A DNA stretch of 64,000 nt from Liriodendron chinense. Its lineage: Eukaryota; Streptophyta; Magnoliopsida; Magnoliales; Magnoliaceae. Numbering within the stretch: the stretch's first letter is position 1; every line of letters begins with the position of its first letter. The notes beneath the pieces were generated by a model. That model made no database searches and had not been told where the DNA came from. It worked only from the letters and a program-made list of their open reading frames with translations. The position numbers were made by a program, and so were the translations under genes. Shown in pieces: positions 56,197 to 64,000 of this stretch. The stretch is taken from contig ML058526.1 in assembly GCA_003013855.2 (NCBI GenBank), forward strand, positions 5,828,001-5,892,000. Reading direction: 5' to 3'.

Positions 56197-56652
56197 TGTA
56201 AGACTCCATTAGGTGGGCCACACATGATCATCGGTTTAGATCATGACCGTTGGATTATTCAGATTGAGCGATTCAGTGGGCCCCACTATAGTTGTGATCA
56301 TTACAAATAGGTTTGGGGCAGGACGCTTAAACCGTGTTCCCTATATGCGGTTATTAAGCTAGATATGGAAACCTATGGTGTGGAGACCCTGAAGGAGAGA
56401 AGTGTGATGGATAAGCTTCTCTGGCCCTCTTTCCTATAAATATATGTCTTGGTCCCCTCACCAACATACAAGAGTCCCCATTGAGAGGTTCTCCTAAAGG
56501 TGTAAGGTGCGGAAGACCAAGAGTTCTTCTAGGCAACACGACGGCATCGGTAATGTCTTCCTAATCAGGTATGGCTTTATGATTACAGTATGAAATCTCT
56601 ATTATTGATGCATAGACGATCCCATTATTACGCATTAAGTTTAAGTTTCACA
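56197..56652 (+). repeat. 5' LTR of the copia element
   Basis: TATA-like TATAAATA at 56435-56442. It lacks ten bases (AAAACCCTAG) present in the 3' LTR near 63345 and differs by several substitutions, so the element is not recent. Confidence 0.93.
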
Positions 56653-56654
56653 GT

Positions 56655-56667
56655 TGGTATCAGAGCC
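56655..56667 (+). promoter_or_regulatory. Primer-binding site (tRNA-iMet), copia element
   Basis: TGGTATCAGAGCC two bases after the LTR end, a perfect match to the usual plant initiator-Met PBS. Confidence 0.85.
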
Positions 56668-58480
56668 TACCTATGCATGAATATGGTAGATTCCGAATCT
56701 TTACGATTTTCTCGATTTCCTTCTACCGTCTTTCACGCCACATATCTGCCATGCTTGTGGATAGGCGTGTGGCCCTGTGGTCCTGTATTGATGGTTATAT
56801 TGTAGCCTTATTGCTAAGGAATCGTATAGTGGAAAACCCTATTTACAGCATCTGTATGCAATCAGGCCCATCGCATTGACGGAAGATGATCTTAGCCATT
56901 GTCGACTCCTATCAGAGCCAGAGACAATTGTTGCCACAGCCATTGATGGCTGGCAGCAACTCAACAGATTTAAAAAAAAAAAAAAATAAAAAAAAATCGG
57001 TAACCTATTTTAATGCCATTGACGGTTTTGGGGAAGAAGATCCCGGCTGTGGAGGGGCTCATTACCGATCAGTCGGTGGCAAGATTTAGCAGCCTTCAGG
57101 GCCGGCAGTGGCCATCCACCCTTCCAGCGGTGCCGTTGACGGTGCTGATGGAGATGGCGGTGGCTAGGGTAAAGGGAAAACAGGGCAGGGGTGATGGCAA
57201 ATGGGCGCATTATGTCCACAGTCGTGAGCCGCTCGATTCATGAAAACAATGTTGGATTTGCAGAATGGCAGTTTCCTTTCCATTCCAGGCAACTTTTTTT
57301 TTTTTTTTGGAAAGAAGATGGGAAGGGGCTGCTATTTTGGGCGTTGGTATCTGTACACGCCAGCGGGTTCTGTTTTTTGACGAGCGGGTTCCTACTTTGG
57401 GCGTGGACAGCAGGCATCTGCTGTTTTGACGAGCGGGCATCAGGCCCTGTTTTGATATCCCATCAGGCCAAGTCCAATGGCCAGGCAAGACAGGCCCAGT
57501 CCAGTGGGTCAGGGCCCATCAGGCCCGGCCTAAGCCCAATCTATCAAACTTTTAAGTGGGCCTAGTTCTAAGTTTGATTAAGCCTTAATTTTAGTGGCCC
57601 ATTTTATGTTAATTCTAGGCACAATCATATGAGACCTGATGGATTATTACTTCTTTTGGACCTTTAGGGGCCCATTTTTGGATACTTGGGCCCATTGCCC
57701 AAGATGAATTAAACTACTGAATTAACTATAGTTGGGCCATTCAGTACAAATGAAACCTAAATGTATTAATTGATGGTTGGTAGGTTACACTTGATAAATG
57801 GCCCTAGTAATTCAGTAAATATGGTTATATACTGTTGAGCTCTGATTTAGCCTAAAATGGAGCCATTACCCATATAGTTTTGGGCCTGAATCAGAACTTC
57901 TACGTTATGGTTCAGTTGTGGGTAGAACCATGTAGCAATCCTTGGGTCTGGAAGTGGGGATTGGAGCTTATTGTGTTAGCCACCAAAGTGACCTCGATTG
58001 GCAAAGATTTTTACTTCTAGACTTCTGTATTTGGAATTCAGTGACCCTCTATTATAGGATTGTATTCAGTTGTGTTCATATCCAGGCGAGCGGTGGTCAA
58101 ATCAAACAAAGAAGTATTATCGTTTGGATGGGTGTGAGCGAATGAAGTGATTGGTGATAGTAATATAGGTTTGAGAGACTCATTTCATCCAAAGATGATG
58201 GGCGTCTTAGATTTATTTCACTAGCATTGATCAGCTTCATGTTCAGTAGAGCCTCCTGTATGTTACAATTTCACCCAAAGAAGGAATCGTGATGATACGC
58301 TGGGCTCTTGCCAGATTTTGATGATTATGGCCCATCATCATTCTGGGTCATTTGATTGAAGGCCCAAATCAATCGAATGAACATACATGCATGATATTTG
58401 TGGTTTATGTTTATGCATTGTTATATGGGACTTGTTTATTAATGTGAGTTTTTTGCTTTGAATGTCCAGCTATGACTGTT
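56668..58480 (+). other. Long leader of the copia element, non-coding
   Basis: Between PBS and gag lie about 1.8 kb without a conserved frame. It includes A-rich and T-rich tracts (56972, 57295) and a repeated GACGAGCGGG(T/C) motif with CTACTTTGGGCG-like text at about 57335-57440. The ORFs here match no known protein. Confidence 0.55.
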
Positions 58481-59327
58481 TCCTAATATTCCAACCCAAT
58501 TCAATTCCATACATTTACTTACTGGGTCCAATTATTCCAAATGGAAGTCGTCTGTTGAAATAGTCCTAGGTTGCATGGACTTGGACCTGGCCCTGAAGGA
58601 AGTAGAGCCTCTCATTCTAACTGACTCTAGTACGGAATCAGCAAAGGCTCACTACAAGGCTTGGACCAAGTCAAATAAGATGTGTCTCAAGATCATAAAG
58701 AACTCGATTTCTGAGACCATATAAGGTGTCATGCCTAACACTGAGAAAGCTAAAGATTTCTTGACTGAAATAGGAAAAAGATTTAAGAAATCGGATAAAG
58801 CTGAGCTGAGTTCACTTTTACATAAGCTGACTCAAGCCACCTATAACGGTCAGGGAAATATCAGGGAATACATTGGTGGATTGTCTGATGTGGTGGCTAA
58901 AATCCGCACATTAGACCTTAAGATTGAGAATGAACTCCTGATTTTCTTGGTTTTGAACTCCCTCCCTCCACAGTTCAGTCAATTCCAAATCAGCTATAAT
59001 ACTCAAAAGGAAAAGTGAACATTAAACGAACTGATATCTCAGTGTGTTCAGGAGGAGGAGAAACTCAGAAGGTCGAGCAAGACACAAAGTGCGCACCTAG
59101 TGACATCTGGTCAAGGACGAAAAGGAAAAAAGAAAAGAAAGCACACTTCAGGGAAAAGTTCTACGGGTCCTGCGAGTGGCAATCAGCCTAAGTCTGGAAA
59201 AATATTTAAGAAGAAAAGGAAGGGTCCTAATGATGGCTGCTTCTTCTGCAATAAGCCTGGTCATCAGAAGAATGATTGTGAAGGATTTAAAGCATGGCTC
59301 GTTCTAAGGGAAAAAATCATATTTTAG
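58481..59327 (+). pseudogene. Copia gag remnant with CCHC knuckle
   Basis: A single frame gives HLLTGSNYSKWKSSVEIVLG, CMDLDLALKEVEPL, KSNKMCLKIIKNSISETI, GQGNIREYIGGLSD and LVLNSLPPQFSQFQISYNTQ. A Lys-rich linker and the zinc knuckle CFFCNKPGHQKNDC (about 59238-59279, CX2CX4HX4C intact) follow. Gag forms the particle and binds RNA. Stops at 58722 (TAA) and 59016 (TGA) lie where related gags have Gln and Trp. A frameshift near 59300-59320 separates it from protease. No clear ATG remains at the start. Confidence 0.88.
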
Positions 59328-62300
59328 TCTGTTTTGAATCAAATTTAGCTGATATGTCCACAGACTCCTGATGGATAGATTCTGGTACAACTATTCACAT
59401 TTGTAATTCCATGCAGGATATGCTCCAAAGCCGGACGCCAACTAATGCAGAGAGATTAGTCTATATGGGGAACGGCATTAGAGTAAACGTGGAAGCTATT
59501 GGAGTCTGTAGGCTTAGGTTATCGTCAGGACACTTTCTTGATCTAGTAGATATTGTTTGTGTGCCTTCTATAAGGCGCAATTTGGTTTCCATTTATCGTT
59601 TGGACAAATTTGGTTATGAGTTTAAATTTGCAAATGGAAAATTAAGTATTTGCTATGATTCGATTGTGATTGGTTCTGGCACTTTAGTTAATAATATTTA
59701 TCAGCTAGATTTGGATATTTCACATGTATACAGTATTAACTCCTCACATGGAAACACTAAAGGCGTCAAACGAAGTTTAGATTGTGAGAATTCCTCCATG
59801 CTATGGAACAGGCGATTAGGCCACATCTCTCGTGAGAGATTGGAAAGGCTTGTGCGTGAAGGAATTCTTTACTCCCTGGACTTCTCAGACTTTGGGGTTT
59901 GTATTGATTGCATTAAAGGTAAACAAACTAGAATAAGGAAAAAGGGTGCCACTAAGAGCGTAGGACTCTTAGAAGTGATTCATACAGACATCTGCGAACC
60001 GTTCCCCACAGCATCCTGGAATGGGCAGAAGTATTTTATCACTTTTATAGATGACTACTCTTGTTATGGGTACTTATACCTTATTAACGAAAAATCAGAC
60101 GCCCTGGATACATTTAAGATCTATAAGGCTGAAGTCGAGAATCAACTCGACAGGAAGATCAAAGTCGTTAGATCCGACCGTGGTGGTGAGTACTACGGAA
60201 GGTATGACGAATATGGGCGTAATCCAGGTCCATTCGCTAGATACCTACAAGATTGTGGCATCGTCGCCCAGTACACCATGCCTGGTACTCCAGAGCAAAA
60301 TGGTAGTAGCGAAAAGGCGTAATCGCACCCTAAAGGACATGGTGCGATCTATGATTAGTAATTCTACGTTGCCAGAATCTTTGTGGGGTGATACGTTAAA
60401 AACAGCTGTGCATATCCTTAATAGGATCTCAAGTAAGGCTGTAATGAAAACTCCATATGAATTGTGGACAGGGCAAAAGCCTAGTTTACGATATTTTCAT
60501 GTATGGGGTTGTCCTGCAGAAGCCAAACCTTATAACCCGCATGAAAGAAAGCTTGACCCTAGAACTGTTAGTTGCTTCTTTATTGGATACCCAGAAAGAT
60601 CAAAAGGATTCAGATTTTATTGTCTATCATATTCCATGAAAGTCATTGAGACTGCGAATGCTAGGTTTATTGAAAACACTGAAGATAGTGAGAGCACAAA
60701 TTTAAGAGATATTGTATTTGAGGAAGAGCGGATTGTGATTTCTACCACAATCATTCAGAGTAGCAAGGTTGTCCGTCCAGCAGTGGACCCTGAGATCCCT
60801 ATGGACGACCATGTACAACCTCAAATACAACTCACTGATGAAGAAATGGAAAACCCAATTCAGAATAATGAGCCATTAAGACGATCTCATAGAGAGAGAA
60901 GATCTGCAATACCAAATGATTACATCATCTATTTGCAGGAGCACGAGTTTGACATTGGGGTTGAAAAGGATCATGTATCCCTTTCACAGGTCGAACAAAG
61001 TGCGAATTCTTCTCATTGGTTCGATGCCATAAAGGATGAATTGAAATCCATGAAAGACAACAAAGTTTGGGACTTTGTTGAATTGCCTGAAGGGATTAGG
61101 CCGATTGGTTGCAAATGGGTATTTCAAACCAAACGGGACTCTAAGGGCAATATCGAAAGGTATAAAGTCAGGCTAGTTGCAAAGGGTTTCACTCAGCGTG
61201 AGGGCATTGACTTTAAGGAGACTTTCTCACCTGTATCTAAGAAAGACTCATTTAGGATCATTATGGCTCTTGTGGCTCATATGGATCTAGAGCTACATCA
61301 AATGGACATGAAAACTGCGTTTCTCAATGGAGATCTATTGGAGAACGTAAATATGTTACAGCCAGAAGGTTTTAAAGCCAAAGGCTCAGAACATCTGGTC
61401 TGCAAACTTAAGAAGTCCATTTATGGGTTGAAACAGGCATCACGACAGTGATACCTAAAGTTTCATGAAGTCGTTTCCTCATATGGTTTCATTGAAAACA
61501 CTGCGGATGAGTGCATATATGTGAAAATCAGTGGGAGTAAGTTTATCATTTTGGTCTTGTATGTTGACGATATTTTATTGGCCAGTAGTGATATTGAATT
61601 GTTGCGTGAGACTAAGAAATTTCTATCTCAAAATTTTGAGATGAAAGATCTTGGTGATACTTCTTTTGTCATCGACATTCAGATTAGTCGGGACAGATCA
61701 CATGGATTACTTGGCTTGTCGTAGAGGGCCTATATTGATAGGGTCCTCGAAAGGTTTGGCATACAAGGTTGTGCTCCTGGCCAAGCACCTATTGTAAAAG
61801 GTAACAAGTTTGGTCAGTTTCAGTGTCCTAAAAATGACCTAGAAAAGAACAAGATGAAAGCTATTCCGTATGCATCAGCAGTAGGGAGCATCATGTATGC
61901 TCAGGTCTGTACGCGTCCACATATTGCTTTTATGGTTGGAATGTTGGGCAGGTACCTTAGTAATCCAGGAATGAATCATTGGATAGCTGTAAAGAAAGTG
62001 TTGCGCTACCTATAAAGGACAAAGGACTTCGAACTCACATACAGGAGATCCGACCATTTGGAGTTGGTAGGATATACAGATGCAGATTTTGCTGGTTGTC
62101 TCGACAGCAAGAAGTCCACCTCGGGCTATGTATTCATGATGGTTTGTGGAGCCGTATCATGGAAGAGCGTGAAACAATCGATTACGGCATCATCTACCAT
62201 GGAAGCAGAGTATGTAGCTTGTCATAAAGCCACGAATCAGGCAGTCTGGCTTCAAAGCTTTTTCTCTAGTTTACGGGTTGTGCAGATGATTCCGAAACCA

Positions 62301-62552
62301 TCGAAAATCTATTGTGATAGTTCAGCTGCAGTTAACTTCTCCAACAACAACAAGCATTCATTGAGGTCAAAGCACATTGACATCAAATACCTTGTTGTGA
62401 AGGAGAGAGGTCAGAATTGTCAAGTGTCTGTAGAACTCATCGGCACAAGGCTGATGATAGCGGATCCTCTCACTAAAGGCCTTCCTATCACACTCTTTAA
62501 GGAGCATGTGACATCTATGGGAGTTGTTGATCCCAAGGATATATTTCAGTAG
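59328..62552 (+). pseudogene. Copia pol remnant: protease, integrase, RT, RNase H
   Basis: Protease has WIDSGTTIHIC at about 59372, after a TGA at 59369. Integrase runs from LWNRRLGHISRERL (first zinc His replaced by Asn) through CIDCIKGKQ, HTDICEPFP, FIDDYS and PGTPEQNG; a one-base insertion near 60303 then shifts the frame. RT runs from WFDAIKDELKSMKDNKVWDF via CKWVFQTKRD and MDMKTAFLNGDL to LYVDDILLAS (active site intact). RNase H has GYTDADFAG, STMEAEYVA and CDSSAAV (acidic residues intact), ending at 62552. Stops: TGA 61449, TAG 61722, TAA 62013. These enzymes normally process, copy and integrate the element; this copy cannot make them whole. Confidence 0.93.
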
Positions 62553-63055
62553 TGGGAGCTTTTCATATATGATCCGATTATGTCCAGACATTTTTTTTTA
62601 GATATCTTTATGCATTGATGATTCTGTTTTTCAGTTTATATCTTACTTCTCCTTTAGTGTGCACATTTAGTTTTGAGTAAGCAAGACTTTGGTTTGTGTC
62701 TTGGAGACACGTTCAGAATGACCACTTGAAGATAAACACGTATGATCACATAAGACATGTAATTTTTATACCACACCCCATATCATTGATCCATATCATT
62801 AAGGCTATTGGTATTTGTGATCGTGATTCCTCACACTTAGAAAATATTAAATGTTGTGTTGACTACTATGATTCAGTATCAGTGGTCTTGATGGACCGGA
62901 TCTGACAAGCGTTGCTCATAGTTATCTAACGGCATTGTTTTGAAAATCAGTAGGGCGTCCATTAGGAACTTTTGAAACAAATATGTTTTATGAAATATTT
63001 TTTTCACAAAATAAAAATTAAATGTTTTGTTTTCTTTCAGAGATCAGTATAGCCC

Positions 63056-63066
63056 AAGTGGGAGAA
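63056..63066 (+). promoter_or_regulatory. Polypurine tract of the copia element
   Basis: AAGTGGGAGAA lies directly against the 3' LTR start, the expected plus-strand primer site. Confidence 0.75.
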
Positions 63067-63532
63067 TGTAAGACTCTATTAGGTGGGCCACACATGACCA
63101 TCGGTTTAGATCATGACCGTTAGGATTATTCAGATTGAGCGATTCAGTGGGCCCCACTATAGTTGTGATCATTACAAATAGGTTTGGGGCGGGACACTTG
63201 AACCGTGTTCCCTATACGCAGTTATTAAGCTAGATATGGAAACCTACGGTATAGAGACCCTAGAGAGAGAAGTGTGATGGGTAAGCTTCTCTGGCCCTCT
63301 TTCCTATAAATATATGTCTTGGTCCCCTCACCAACATACAAGAGAAAACCCTAGTCCCCATTGAGAGGTTCTCCTAAAGGTGTAAGGTGCGGAAGACCAA
63401 GAGTTCTTCTAGGCAACACGACGGCATCGGAAATGTCTTCCCAATCAGGTATGGTTTTATGATTACAGTATGAAATCTCTATTATTGATGCATAGGCGAT
63501 CCCATTATTCTACATTAAGTTTAAGTTTCACA
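63067..63532 (+). repeat. 3' LTR of the copia element
   Basis: 466-bp counterpart of 56197-56652, starting TGTAAGACTCTATT and ending TTTCACA. TATAAATA is at 63305-63312. Confidence 0.93.
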
Positions 63533-64000
63533 ACATATCCAAACGATTGTTTGCAATAATCCCAGTTGACGAAGAAGTTGTCTTCTTATTAGTCGAGGTG
63601 CGAAGTAGGTCGCTTTCATGCCAACCAGTTAATCCTAACCATCCAATCAATAACATTAAAAATGAACACTTCAAAAAAATAGAGAAACAAAATAGACCCA
63701 ATCATCATTTTGAAACCCCTGCCAATTAATGGTTTTGATTCGAAAGAAGCAATTGGTCTTGATGATGCTAACCATTTATTCATGGCTCATAGAAATAGAG
63801 GATTGTAACAAAAATGCCCAAATTCAAAGCGTAGAATTATTTTTTCAGCGTGGTTATTGCACCATGGCTTGTTGTCAGTCGTATGTATGACTGAATGGAC
63901 CATTTGAATCACTGATTGAACATGCCATGTGTGACATAAAGACTTTGGGGGCATGCTAATGTCCCAAAAATGAAAACATTTCACATGTGATGCACATTGG
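63533..64000. other. Unassigned right end
   Basis: At 63538-63597 a short plus-strand frame reads KRLFAIIPVDEEVVFLLVE and is followed by GAG|GTGCGA, a possible splice donor. It may be an exon remnant of an unrecognised gene interrupted by the copia element. The rest is AT-rich with no coding signal. Confidence 0.3.

Larger units (their letters stand above)
56197..63532 (+). mobile_element. Ty1/copia retrotransposon, full length but mutated
   Basis: Direct LTRs of 456 and 466 bp (TGTAAGACTC...TTTCACA) flank gag, protease, integrase, RT and RNase H in copia order. The PBS TGGTATCAGAGCC is at 56655-56667 and the polypurine tract AAGTGGGAGAA at 63056-63066. The flanks ACATG and ACATA suggest a 5-bp target duplication with one mismatch. 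The gag and pol sequence is of the type found in TNT1-94-like plant copia elements. Two frameshifts and six in-frame stops disable it. The leader between PBS and gag (about 1.8 kb) is unusually long. Confidence 0.95.

Noticed and set aside
1..64000. Endogenous pararetrovirus or other viral sequence
   Set aside because: All reverse transcriptase sequence seen belongs to the LINE, Ty3/gypsy or Ty1/copia types. No movement-protein or viral coat motif was recognised.

Overview
This is a plant nuclear window, almost certainly from an angiosperm. It has intron-split genes with GT-AG junctions, CTATAAAA-type TATA boxes, plant-type LTR retrotransposons, an L1-type LINE with an RRM-bearing ORF1, MITE-like inverted-repeat elements and long (CT)n/(TA)n microsatellites. 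The exact taxon cannot be fixed from sequence alone. No bacterial-style operons, CRISPR arrays, rRNA or tRNA genes were seen.

Host genes: the only confident host genes are two paralogous three-exon genes for four-membrane-span CASP-like proteins of the CASPL4 type. Copy A has exons 4036-4424, 4559-4694 and 11310-11501 (238 aa). Copy B has exons 47907-48181, 48343-48478 and 51258-51449 (200 aa). They sit in a segmental duplication (about 2486-15760 and 46396-55835) that includes upstream DNA, introns and a long 3' flank. Copy A has gained a 19-residue coding repeat (three copies against one), a 4.3 kb chromovirus inside intron 2, and a foldback MITE downstream.

Layout: 1-2485, internally deleted LINE on the minus strand. 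2486-15760, duplication copy A. 14402-16246, 1.8 kb element with ~100 bp inverted ends. 16247-19761, no recognisable gene. 19762 to about 22600, LTR-like DNA. 22613-46395, a decayed Tat-lineage Ty3/gypsy element on the minus strand, with gag, a plus-strand (antisense) extra ORF and no pol. A 1.5 kb solo LTR (22998-24508) interrupts its 3' LTR, and a 17.7 kb tandem LTR element (28069-45747) interrupts its 5' LTR. 46396-55835, duplication copy B. 56197-63532, full-length but mutated Ty1/copia element. 63533-64000, unassigned.

The main discovery is the 28069-45747 array: LTR - internal - LTR - internal - LTR. The LTRs are giant (about 4.79 kb) and the internal regions short (1648 bp) and non-coding, and one perfect 5-bp target-site duplication (TCTTT) flanks the whole array. 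This is a LARD-like non-autonomous element with primer-binding site and polypurine tract intact. The middle LTR carries the third LTR's variant near its 5' end and the first LTR's variants further 3'. That is the signature of unequal crossing-over between the 5' and 3' LTRs of one original insertion. Near-identity of the LTRs makes it the youngest event in the window; the copia, chromovirus and Tat elements are visibly older and full of stops.
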